The notes below the pieces were generated by a model. It was not told the DNA's origin. It did not search any database and was given only the letters and a program-made list of their open reading frames with translations. This document shows positions 1 to 7,419 of a DNA stretch of 64,000 nucleotides, one piece after another (positions within the stretch are counted from its first letter, which is position 1; the number at the start of each line of letters is the position of its first letter). Source of the stretch: Mermis nigrescens (Eukaryota > Nematoda > Enoplea > Mermithida > Mermithidae); assembly GCA_036768485.1 (NCBI GenBank), contig JAVLUZ010000731.1:164001-228000 (forward strand), read 5' to 3'. A program made the position numbers and the translations under genes.

Positions 1-506
1 TTTTCATCTTTGAACATTTTTGAACGCTTTTTGAATGATTCACTATCTTTTGTGTCGACTTTACTGCCCCCGTCATGAAAGTACAGGGATGACTGTAATT
101 GTGAATGTTTTGCATCATATCCATAATTTAGCTCCGTTTCAAAATAAGATCTGTAAGCATATTTATCAGAGCTGTCAAAAACTAATTGTCCGCCTAAAAA
201 GCATTTTACTTGCTTGAAAAAAGTTTTACCTATAAGATTGATGGGAGCATAGTCAGGTAAAGCTGCGCCTACTGCAACCGTTGGTTTTTTAATTCTTAAT
301 AGCATATAAATGTGGTTTTTACTCAGTTGTAGGTAATGCGGGTCAGGCGGAATTCTGAACTCATACGGTCCCTCATTAGTAATAGGATGCGTTGGCTGGA
401 TTTCATGCCAGAAGCCTTGCTTTATCACCACCTGGGTAGGTGGAACTGTAAAAAGGTCAAGTTCGCTTTTTGTGCTTGGAATTGATTTTACGTCTATGAG
501 AGCCAT
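1..506 (-). CDS. Polinton/adintovirus-type major capsid protein, N-terminal 168 aa (cut by window edge)
   Basis: An open frame without stops runs from the ATG at 506 off the left edge of the window. The visible protein starts with a short leader, then LDLFTVPPTQ (about residues 16-25), a run of beta-strand-like segments, and YRSYFETELNYG (about 118-129). These match my memory of the F54H12.2-like family, regarded as the double-jelly-roll major capsid protein of Polintons. It would form the icosahedral shell. The start is chosen because a TATAAATAC box lies 31 bp upstream (537-544), inside the preceding ORF, whose last 50 bases this gene overlaps. No lesions are seen in the visible third. The family call rests on motif memory, not a search. 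Confidence 0.8.
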   Translation of the reverse strand, partial: MALIDVKSIPSTKSELDLFTVPPTQVVIKQGFWHEIQPTHPITNEGPYEFRIPPDPHYLQLSKNHIYMLLRIKKPTVAVGAALPDYAPINLIGKTFFKQVKCFLGGQLVFDSSDKYAYRSYFETELNYGYDAKHSQLQSSLYFHDGGSKVDTKDSESFKKRSKMFKDE

Positions 507-897
507 TTTTATTATAAAAAGCATCATTTACACTAGTATTTATAGACTTTGAGCGATAACCAAGACCTTCCCCTTGCTGCTGAAGGGCTTTAGAGGCCTC
601 ATCAAAAAGCTGAGCAGCTTCTCGTTTTGAGTGTTCTTTAGTTGATTGAAAGAGGGGCTTTCCATGAACCACATCGGACGCTATATTTGCACCTGCCACT
701 AAAGCATGTTTTCCTACTTGCTTACCAATAGATTGCAAAACAGGAACAGCCATTCTGAAAAGTGAACGGAAAAAACTACCAAGACCAACCCCCCACTGAT
801 ATGGAATTCCCCTAAACCCCTCCAACCCATAGCCCGCCTGCCCAGTGTAATACTGCAGCCAAAGATTGTAATCGTCTGGGTGAAATTGAACATGCAT
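457..897 (-). CDS. Glycine-rich, basic minor-virion-like protein of Polinton type
   Basis: This 146-aa protein has a Tyr/Gly-rich N-terminus (GYGLEGFRGIPYQWGVGLG), a hydrophobic middle with FFRSLFRMAVPVL, and a strongly basic C-terminus (HRRKINSKHKKRT). The layout recurs in Polinton and adintovirus gene sets between the capsid gene and other late genes and resembles adenovirus-type minor or core proteins; the exact role is unknown. The frame is open from 954, but the ATG at 897 is preferred because a TATAAATAC box at 929-936 sits 32 bp upstream and would lie inside a longer ORF. The box overlaps the stop codon of the upstream gene. The 3' end overlaps the capsid gene start. The gene is intact. 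Confidence 0.7.
   Translation of the reverse strand: MHVQFHPDDYNLWLQYYTGQAGYGLEGFRGIPYQWGVGLGSFFRSLFRMAVPVLQSIGKQVGKHALVAGANIASDVVHGKPLFQSTKEHSKREAAQLFDEASKALQQQGEGLGYRSKSINTSVNDAFYNKNGSHRRKINSKHKKRT
537..544 (-). promoter_or_regulatory. TATA element of the capsid gene
   Basis: AAAGTCTATAAATAC on the minus strand, 31 bp before the capsid ATG at 506 and inside the preceding ORF. Confidence 0.65.
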
Positions 898-928
898 TTT
901 TGTAATTTTATTCCTATTTAATAATGAG

Positions 929-936
929 TATTTATA
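929..936 (-). promoter_or_regulatory. TATA element of the glycine-rich virion gene
   Basis: AAAGTCTATAAATAC on the minus strand, 32 bp before the ATG at 897. It overlaps the stop codon of the upstream gene and helps decide the start. Confidence 0.65.
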
Positions 937-1501
937 GACTTTCTTCCCAATCAAAATCTACATTAGTTCGCGCTGCTGTAAAAATTTGCCTTCCCTGTTT
1001 ATTAGCAATGCTTTCAATTGGAACATTTGTTCGATTAAGTGCTTTTAGTAATTCTATTGTACCAGGATGTTTGCTTATGTTTTTTCGCTCACGTGCCAAA
1101 TCGTGTAGTATATCTGTGATGTTTGAACCACGAATTTTTTGACCATGTATAACAAGCTCGCCATTAGGGTCGATTTCAATACTAGGATTGCTGCGAATAT
1201 AATGTAAAAGCATTTTAGCCTTTTGATAGTTCGATTTTGGAACATCTGCAAGGATTTCCTCATCATTGTCATTTTTGCTGTCTATGATGTTTACCTTATA
1301 TGGTTGCTTTTTCTTTTCCTGCAATCGCATAAATCTGCCAATTAGTTGATTATATTTTATGAGCTTTACATCTTGTGGTACATTCTTTCCATTCAAAATT
1401 TTTTGCATTTCTCTGTCTAAGGAGCCAAGCAGGGTGTCAACAGGCTTTGTATGTTCAGTTAATTCACTAGGTATTAAAATTATCTTTTCAGTGTGCTTCA
1501 T
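932..1501 (-). CDS. Conserved Polinton protein of unknown function
   Basis: The 189-aa soluble protein is rich in charged residues. A predicted helical N-terminal half (MQKILNGKNVPQDVKLIKYN) is followed by a pattern LLHYIRSNPSIEIDPNGELV then IRGSNITDILHDLAR (about residues 122-137) and a segment ending NVPIESIAN. I recognise this arrangement as a recurring uncharacterised protein of invertebrate Polintons, but no function is established that I know of. Its ATG overlaps the stop of the upstream gene by 4 bases, and no TATAAATA box lies within 40 bp, so it may be expressed from the upstream transcript. No stops or frameshifts interrupt it. Confidence 0.65.
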   Translation of the reverse strand: MKHTEKIILIPSELTEHTKPVDTLLGSLDREMQKILNGKNVPQDVKLIKYNQLIGRFMRLQEKKKQPYKVNIIDSKNDNDEEILADVPKSNYQKAKMLLHYIRSNPSIEIDPNGELVIHGQKIRGSNITDILHDLARERKNISKHPGTIELLKALNRTNVPIESIANKQGRQIFTAARTNVDFDWEESL

Positions 1502-1848
1502 TTTTTACCAACTATTGCATCAGCTAATAGACTGCCAACAATTGAAAGTATGGGTGTGAGTAATAAAGGAAGAAAACCACCATTTTGTAATATAATGTTT
1601 TTTCTTTGTTTTGTTGTTGCCTGCTTATTATTTGCCAAATATCTAATTTGATTCTGATACCTTCGAAGTGTATTGATTTCCTTCTCAGAGAATGGAATAT
1701 TACCGTTTAAAAAGTTGTGAGCACAATCACATATGCAGAGAATCTGGTCTTTGCTAGCAGTATTTATAAGCGCATTTCTCTGAGGTTTTTTCGCATTACT
1801 TAGTACGTGTAAACACGTTATGTTCTGTTTTAGTCGTTTTGGAGCCAT
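1498..1848 (-). CDS. Small basic protein with hydrophobic C-terminal segment, probable virion component
   Basis: A 116-aa protein. The N-terminus is basic (MAPKRLKQN), the middle contains paired cysteines (ILCICDCAHNFLNGNIPFSE, about residues 36-55), and the C-terminus is glycine-led and hydrophobic (GGFLPLLLTPILSIVGSLLA, about 89-108) ending in GKK. The same layout recurs in Polinton and adintovirus-like clusters, usually unannotated. A membrane-active role at entry, like adenovirus pVI, is only a guess. The ATG at 1848 has a TATAAATAC box 30 bp upstream (1878-1885) placed in the 3' end of the ATPase gene. The gene is intact and overlaps the next ORF by 4 bases. Confidence 0.6.
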   Translation of the reverse strand: MAPKRLKQNITCLHVLSNAKKPQRNALINTASKDQILCICDCAHNFLNGNIPFSEKEINTLRRYQNQIRYLANNKQATTKQRKNIILQNGGFLPLLLTPILSIVGSLLADAIVGKK

Positions 1849-1857
1849 CTTACATTT

Positions 1858-2496
1858 TTATTTAATATTTCTATCGGTATTTATAGGCTTTGGTACATAA
1901 ATAGTAGGATGCTTATTGAAAATATCCGCTTTTAACCTATAAGTGTCCAAAATATTTTGAGTTAGATCAATGAAAAGATAACCGTGAGGTTTACAAGTTG
2001 CATCTGAATAAGCTTCTAGAAAATATTTCTGATTGTTAGGATAAAGCTGTCTAGATAAAACTTGTGCCTGTAATTGATTGGCAGGATTTTTAAACAAAAC
2101 TATGTAATCAGAATTTATGCGAGAAGTGCGTAGTCCATCAAAAAATAGGTTTTGCACAATGTGAACCACACTAACGTTCCAGTGATGACAACCTCGTGTG
2201 AATAGTTGTATAATTTGTGCATTTCCTTTGCTTTCCTGCATAAGATCATCAAGTATAAGTAACTGGGGTGTTGGGCTGGCCTCCTTAAGCCTGCTAAAGT
2301 CAGGTAATCCAGTGATAAATGAGACATTTTTAAGCTTCTTATATAATGGTTGATCTTCAGTAAAGCACCACCGGATCTTTGTGATTTTTGAGTCAATTAT
2401 TGTTTCACGGTTTTCTATAAGTTTTTTCACAAATGTTGTTTTACCTGATTTTGTTGGACCAGAAACAATGCATGTAAATGGATGTTCTAGAATCAT
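1858..2496 (-). CDS. FtsK/HerA-superfamily genome-packaging ATPase of Polinton type
   Basis: This 212-aa ATPase is expected to power packaging of viral DNA into the capsid. Visible motifs are the Walker A P-loop GPTKSGKT (residues 13-20), a Walker B LLILDDL (79-85), and a downstream NSDYIVLFKNP segment typical of A32-like packaging ATPases of Polintons, adintoviruses and large DNA viruses. The length is usual for this compact family. The ORF is uninterrupted. It starts 11 bp after the integrase stop, with no TATA box in the 25-40 bp window; the nearest TATAAATAC (2594-2601) is 98 bp upstream inside the integrase. Strand and order are those of a late virion gene cluster. Confidence 0.85.
   Translation of the reverse strand: MILEHPFTCIVSGPTKSGKTTFVKKLIENRETIIDSKITKIRWCFTEDQPLYKKLKNVSFITGLPDFSRLKEASPTPQLLILDDLMQESKGNAQIIQLFTRGCHHWNVSVVHIVQNLFFDGLRTSRINSDYIVLFKNPANQLQAQVLSRQLYPNNQKYFLEAYSDATCKPHGYLFIDLTQNILDTYRLKADIFNKHPTIYVPKPINTDRNIK
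1878..1885 (-). promoter_or_regulatory. TATA element of the 116-aa protein gene
   Basis: AAAGCCTATAAATAC on the minus strand, 30 bp before the ATG at 1848, located in the last codons of the ATPase gene. Confidence 0.6.
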
Positions 2497-2507
2497 TTTG
2501 GCTGCTC

Positions 2508-3546
2508 TTAAAACTTAAATTCTCTCTTTGTTAACTCTGTGTCAAGCTTTTTTGGCCAATTTTTAAATTTTACTTTGTATGTCCCTTTACCAGTATTTAT
2601 AGCTTTTGCGACTTGCTTATGCATTTCAGCCCCTGGTTCAGCTACTTGGAGCTCCTTTCTATAAAACGCACCAATGATTGGTTCTCCCATCAAATCTTCC
2701 AACTTGTATGTTTTAGGACAACTGTCTGACACCTCTTTAATACGAAACAGCTCATCAGTATATGTGTGCTTGCTTGCTTTTGCAAAACCGCTTTTGAGGG
2801 AAGTTATTCTCACAAGTTGTCCAATAGGAAGTGTTGCTTCTGGTTTACACATTTTTCTATTTTTTAGCATAAATGCTAATAATTCTCCTGTATTTTCAGA
2901 ATTTACATCATTTGGGGCTGTATTGTTAAGGCTACTATGAGGCGTGTTATTATAGCTCTCAATGATGCTTTTATATACCTTTGTCCAATTTTCATTTGAA
3001 TAGTATGTCATGTATCACATGAGCTTGTCACGGAATGTTCTATGAAATCGCTCCACAAAATTAGCCTTAATCTTGGGACTACTTGTCAATATATGCTTGA
3101 TTTTGTATGACTTGAGCAATCTATTAAATTCCCCTTTAAATTCATTACCATGATCATTTCGCACTGCCTGAGGGATGTTAAGGGGCAATATTTTTTCAAA
3201 AGCTTGTGATGAGGTTTTTGCACTTTTATTAGTCATTGCCTGTCCATAAGCTTTACGCGAAAAAACATCAATAGCCATCAATATGTATCGATTTTTATAA
3301 TTTTTATTCCTAAATTCTTTAAGATCACAGAAGATCTACATCCCACAGAAGATTAGGACCTGAAACTATAAATGCCCGCCTAGGAAATCGCTTCCTCACT
3401 GGTTTATGCAATTGATAAGTAAACTGTTTAGACAAAAGTTCTTTTACTCGCTTATTTGATGCTTTGCTAACTTTTTGCAGTTTATTGATACCTGCAAATG
3501 CGCCCGGCTTGCCCACCTCAGTCCACTGTATCTTTAATGGTTCCAT
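2508..3546 (-). pseudogene. Polinton retroviral-type (rve, DDE) integrase, two lesions
   Basis: About 345 codons encode a retrovirus-like integrase that would insert the element. The catalytic pattern is visible: Asp in WDVDL, Asp in RNDHGNEF and Glu in ANFVERFHRT, with 33 residues between the last two. The C-terminal region has an SH3-like stretch (LVRITSLKSG) and YKLEDLMGEPIIGAFYRKEL, typical of Polinton integrases; no chromodomain is evident. Two breaks are present: a 1-base frameshift near 3325-3335, next to a duplicated GATCTT, and an in-frame TGA at 3015-3017 after the Glu motif. The ATG at 3546 has an AATAAATAC box 33 bp upstream in a promoter shared with the divergent TBP gene. Confidence 0.85.
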
Positions 3547-3548
3547 CG

Positions 3549-3592
3549 TTTATAAATATAGACAAAGAAGAGTTTAAAGTATTTATTAAAAA
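3549..3592. promoter_or_regulatory. Compact divergent promoter between integrase and TBP genes
   Basis: Only 46 bp separate the two divergent start codons. Reading right, TATAAATA at 3551-3558 lies 35 bp before the TBP ATG. Reading left, AATAAATAC at 3579-3587 lies 33 bp before the integrase ATG. Both match the core of the TATA element found before the other viral genes. Confidence 0.6.
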
Positions 3593-4033
3593 ATGGTTAC
3601 CATACAAAATATTGTGTTGACTACATGCCTACCAAATACAGCGCAGTATAATCGGCAGAAATTTCCAGGCATCATATTTCGATTACCCCAGGCTACACTG
3701 CTGATTTTCAGGTCGGGTAAAATTGTATGTCTTGGAGCAAAAACTATAAAAGATGGTGAAAATGTGATAATGTTGGAAATAACGCCTCAGCTGTTTGTCG
3801 GCTCTGCTAATTTAGGATTTCGCATTAATCTTTGCAAATTTTTTGAGCTAGTGAAAAGAAAATGCATGTATGAAGTAGAATTATTCCCTGGTTTAGTGTA
3901 CAAATTTCAAAATGTGACATTTTTGCTCTTTACAAGCGGAAAAATGATTCTCACTGGTGCAAAAAGAGTGAATGATTTGCATATAGCATATAAAATAGTT
4001 TCAACAATGCTCGAGCAATGCCAAATTAAATAG
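3593..4033 (+). CDS. Virus-encoded TATA-binding protein (TBP) homologue
   Basis: A 146-aa protein with two TBP-type repeats. Repeat 1 has KFPGIIFRL (residues 23-31) and LLIFRSGKIVCLGAK (36-50); repeat 2 has YEVELFPGLVYKF (93-105) and LLFTSGKMILTGAK (111-124). These are the DNA-facing strands of the TBP saddle. The four phenylalanines that intercalate at the TATA box in cellular TBP are all present (Phe24, Phe39, Phe98, Phe113). The protein is shorter than the ~180-aa cellular core: helix 1 of repeat 1 and helix 2 before repeat 2 look reduced. It has no introns or lesions, sits divergent from the integrase, and carries its own TATAAATA box. The likely role is recruiting transcription machinery to viral promoters; that is inference. 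Confidence 0.85.
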   Translation: MVTIQNIVLTTCLPNTAQYNRQKFPGIIFRLPQATLLIFRSGKIVCLGAKTIKDGENVIMLEITPQLFVGSANLGFRINLCKFFELVKRKCMYEVELFPGLVYKFQNVTFLLFTSGKMILTGAKRVNDLHIAYKIVSTMLEQCQIK

Positions 4034-4035
4034 CA

Positions 4036-4228
4036 AAATTTCCAAACTTTACAAAAAATATTCCAAACTTTACAAAAAATTTTCCAAACTTTACAAAAAA
4101 ATTTTCCAAACTTTACAAAAGTACTATGCTTAAGCATGTAAAATATATTCCAAACTTTACAAAAAATATTCCAAACTTTACAAAAAATATTCCAAACTTT
4201 ACAAAAAATTTTCCAAACTTTACAAATT
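4036..4228. repeat. Tandem repeat, eight copies of a 21-22 bp unit, immediately 3' of the TBP gene
   Basis: The unit CCAAACTTTACAAAAAATATT recurs eight times in two blocks of four, separated by a short segment containing the palindrome ATGCTTAAGCAT. The array begins directly after the TBP stop codon. The unit resembles part of the left arm of the neighbouring palindrome (ATTCCAAACAATGCAAACTA), so it may have arisen from it. Confidence 0.85.
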
Positions 4229-4334
4229 TTTGTGCCCATTTGTCAATGACCGACTCACACCATGGGGAGGTTGGCACAATGGTGAGTCATTTCCAGCTGA
4301 AAAGCTGAAAATTTTATTTTTTGACCATATATAC

Positions 4335-4956
4335 AAAAATTTCTAAATACTGCAAAATTTATACACCTAAACACGTAAAATTTATTCCAAACAATGCAAA
4401 CTATTCTGAAAGCTTTACTCCAAATGCACATGAACTTGTGCCCATTTGACTCATAACACAGGAAGATTGATACAAAAGTGAGGCAGGCATTTTATCGTTA
4501 AAAAAATTAAAACTTTTTCTTAACATAATGTACAAGAAAGATCATTTAAACAAGTATACGCTCGCCCACGAACTCCTTTCGGGAGGTAGCGCTCGCATAC
4601 TACAACATTCATACAGGTATACACCCCAACTGCCACTAAACCGGATCGCGGGGTACAGCTGAGAATGTACCACAGAACCACATACACATCGCCGGCACTT
4701 GCTCCTCACAAGGCACAATATGTACATGGAAAACATCCTGTTTCAACAGGCTGCTCCTTTCTTGTATAATGTGCTGAGAAAAATCTTTATTTTTTTAAGC
4801 TAAAATTAACTCAGTATTGTGTCAATGTTCCTGTAATATGAGTCAAGTGGGCACAAATTCATGTGCATTTGGAGTGAAACTTACAGAATAGTTTGCAATG
4901 TTTGAAATAAATTATACATGTTAAGGCATAGAAAATTTACAGTGTTCAGAAATTTT
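4335..4956. repeat. Large inverted repeat between the convergent TBP and polymerase genes
   Basis: Arms of about 200 bp (4335-4540 and 4757-4956) are roughly 80% complementary by eye, for example ACTCCAAATGCACATGAA in the left arm matches the reverse of the right. They flank a 216-bp loop of higher GC with a small CTCC-TTTC-GGGAG hairpin. The structure separates the 3' ends of two convergent genes. It could be a terminator-like or replication structure, a fold-back insertion, or fused element termini; the sequence alone does not decide. Confidence 0.75.
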
Positions 4957-4972
4957 GTTAAGTTGAAAATTT

Positions 4973-6510
4973 TTATATATCTAATGGGACTGTTGTTATT
5001 CCATCAGATAAAACTTTTCTTTTAACATACAAGTATGGTAGTCCCTGCTTTTCTTGTAAGTATGTCCATATTTGATTATCTGGTTGCATGCGGAAACCAA
5101 TATTTTTTCCGCCTTGTGGTTCCTGATTTTGTAGGACATTGCTGTACTGCTCGAAGCTCAGCTTGTTTACCTTTTTCATTAAGCCTTTACTGCTAGACTT
5201 GATTTTATTTGTTGTCTCATCTACAGCAATTTACGTTGTAGCGGCTAAACAGCACATGGCCGTTCCTCTGAATTCCTCTTTTAGTAAACCGGGTGTTCTC
5301 TTGCTTGCTTTAGATGTTACAAACCAATGTGAGTAAACTTGCTCAAACTCTTGCCTTTTTTCCGGCTTTACTATATCTAACAAATTTTAAGCAGGCAAAG
5401 CTAAATAAATGCTATCTGTGTCAGTCTGCATACATTGATAATCTGACTTGTCAAAGAATTTCAATAATACATCGTAGGAAAATTCTAGCATGCGAATTTT
5501 TGCCCAGTTATATATCGAAAGGCCTACTACGATTGGTAAATCTAAGGTTATTTGCTTTTTACGCATATGTATTTATAACAGTTGTTTGTAATATGCTTAA
5601 TTTTTTTAATGAAAGGACTTAAGTTGTATTCAGCTGCTTTTTCATAGTCAGCAAATGAGACATCTGTGTGTTGTTCCTTGTTAGTGAGTGTCTTTCCGTA
5701 ACCTGTGTTTCCAAGAAGTTTGAATGTATCGGCCAGCATAGCAAGTTCTGGGTCTTCATCCCCTTCTTGCCTATGCTTTGTTACTATATCGCGAAATTTT
5801 TCAAATGGCATTGTTCTATCATACTGTATTACCTCGTGAACTTTATCTAATGTTAGGCCATGATTAACAAGAAATCTTATCATTTCTGTAGATAGCATGA
5901 TATTTTTCCCAAAATAGCTGCTTATTAGATTTTGTCGTGGGTTTTTTAATAAACCCATTTTTTCAGCATATTCTTTCATTAGAGGGCCGATGTCCTCTCG
6001 ACTGATTTCAGCATGCTTTATAATTGGTGGAAAGTCGGCATATAGGTCCTTTAAATGATTAGGGGTTGAAATGTCTACCTTGGCGAAGCCAAAGATGGAT
6101 CCATCAAGTATTGCTTTTGTCATTTCCTTAGTACTTATCCAGTTTTTATAGTAGAAGTGCCTAAGCTTTTGCGTTTTTAAGTATTCCATACGTATTTCAT
6201 GCCATTGTCATTCCCATATAGTGATGAGATTATATCCTAGAGACTTAATGTATGATTCCTTCTCCTTAATCCAGTTTTGTGCCTCCTCCGGATCTATTTC
6301 CTTATTGCGTGCACCTGCTAGGCAGTCATGGCCATGCCAGTAGCAGCCATAAAACTCATATACTGTATTTGTTGCAGCGCAAAACCCATCAGCAGGTAAG
6401 CATCTGGGTCCTACAGTTTTTTCTTTGCCATTTGTGTGTGCAGCTTGCGCTGCGATCGGTTTGAGCCGGCCTCCGAAAAAGTTACTGACGTCGGCTGACG
6501 GAAGCTATTT
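4973..6510 (-). pseudogene. Protein-primed family B DNA polymerase (pPolB) of Polinton type, 5'-truncated and broken
   Basis: The polymerase domain is readable across most of the interval. FFGGR lies near 6470, the motif B region KLLGNTGYGK lies in the block ending at 5548, and the catalytic motif C DTDS lies at 5411-5425 (QTDTDS). The C-terminus ends at 4973. The N-terminal exonuclease and terminal-protein regions are absent: a stop sits just upstream of FFGGR. Further lesions are an in-frame TGA at 6208-6210, a frameshift near 5550-5565, and TAA stops at 5387-5389 and 5231-5233. The enzyme would replicate the element. It is convergent with the TBP gene across the palindrome. Confidence 0.85.
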
Positions 6511-6621
6511 GTTAGCCCCACTGAGACCAGTAACCCTGGAATTTTGACATTTGTAGTCATAGTTTCCAGAAAACTATATATTCCTAAGCTATATATTAAT
6601 AAAATTTGAGATAATTCTGAG

Positions 6622-6806
6622 ATTTATAGACTTTGATATTTATAAACTTTCTAGTATTTATAGACTTTTTGATATTTATAGACTTTTTGATATTTATAGG
6701 CTTTTGATATAGTCGGATGACAATTTTTGACGGAAAATGTTTGTTATTTATAGACTTTGATCGAAGTCGGAATGACAATTTTCAGAAATAATTTTCGATA
6801 TTTATA
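6622..6806 (-). promoter_or_regulatory. Array of seven viral TATA elements
   Basis: The minus-strand motif AAAGTCTATAAATA or a one- to two-base variant occurs at 6622-6628, 6637-6644, 6655-6662, 6673-6680, 6691-6698, 6745-6752 and 6799-6806. The first five are spaced about 15-18 bp, less than two helical turns. All point leftward toward the polymerase remnant, whose first codons are lost. The flanks of each copy extend the similarity beyond the 8-bp core, so this is not simple AT-richness. No ORF is visible in the stretch. Confidence 0.65.
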
Positions 6807-6982
6807 GACTTTGCTATGCTTAAAACTAGTTGCTTTTTGACAAAAACGTGTATTTAATCCGCTTATATGTCCCATTTAAAACATTAAACTCACGGGTTAA
6901 ACCACATATGTGCTGCCATCTTTTTTTGGCACTTTGCCAACGGCATCCGCCTTATAAATCACAATAACTTTTTAGAAATAAC

Positions 6983-7052
6983 TGAAATCGCGCATGTGGT
7001 TATGCGTTGGACTGTAACTCGCTTTGTCCGTTGTTCGACCCCCACTGACCTA
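6983..7052 (+). other. tRNA-like sequence (possible SINE head), degenerate
   Basis: A TGGTTATGCG segment resembles an A box and GTTCGACCC matches a B-box pattern, with GACTGTAAC between them. Anticodon and acceptor stems do not pair well, so a functional tRNA is unlikely. It is followed by a perfect 9-bp hairpin (CCCGAAGGT / ACCTTCGGG, 7067-7092) and a direct repeat GCGGCCCTGCGAAAA at about 7099 and 7151. Confidence 0.3.
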
Positions 7053-7193
7053 TACTTTTTTCTTTTCCCGAAGGTAGCCAAAGGCGGACCTTCGGGCCAG
7101 CGGCCCTGCGAAAAATGCGGGGGCGGCCAACCTGTAATGCTTAAGGATAGAGCGGCCCTGCGAAAATGCGCTTGACCCCCCCCCTATATACTA

Positions 7194-7370
7194 CTAATAT
7201 GTAGATATCGCTTTTTTTAATCGTTTTCTAATATACTTTGAGAAGCTCAAAATAGCATTCTCATCGAATTCCAGTAATGTTTGCTTATATTGCTCGCTTA
7301 TTTTCTGCCAAAAATAATCTTTAATAGCATCATCAGACAAATAAGTGTATTGTAACAAACGATGCAACAT
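7194..7370 (-). CDS. Small unrecognised ORF beside the second Polinton remnant
   Basis: 58 codons from the ATG at 7370. The protein looks like real coding sequence rather than repeat translation: it has mixed composition with aromatic and acidic residues (DYFWQKISEQYKQTLLEFDE) and a basic tail (KYIRKRLKKAI). It lies downstream of the decayed integrase on the same strand, so it is probably a fragment of another gene of that element. I recognise no family. Confidence 0.35.
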   Translation of the reverse strand: MLHRLLQYTYLSDDAIKDYFWQKISEQYKQTLLEFDENAILSFSKYIRKRLKKAISTY

Positions 7371-7419
7371 ATGATTGAAAAAACATCGGCTGATTATTAT
7401 GTTTGATAATTATTTTTTT

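Noticed and set aside
1761..1768. TATAAATA on the minus strand inside the 116-aa gene (also 2594-2601 and 5570-5577 inside the integrase and polymerase)
   Set aside because: No start codon lies 25-40 bp downstream with an intact gene; the bases are explained by codons. An internal promoter cannot be excluded.
4335..4956. Calling the palindrome the terminal inverted repeats of the element
   Set aside because: The arms lie between two viral genes rather than at an edge with target duplications; kept only as one of several explanations.
4973..5179. Open frame of 68 codons as a separate small gene
   Set aside because: It continues in frame, past two stop codons, from the polymerase DTDS region, so it is the polymerase C-terminus.
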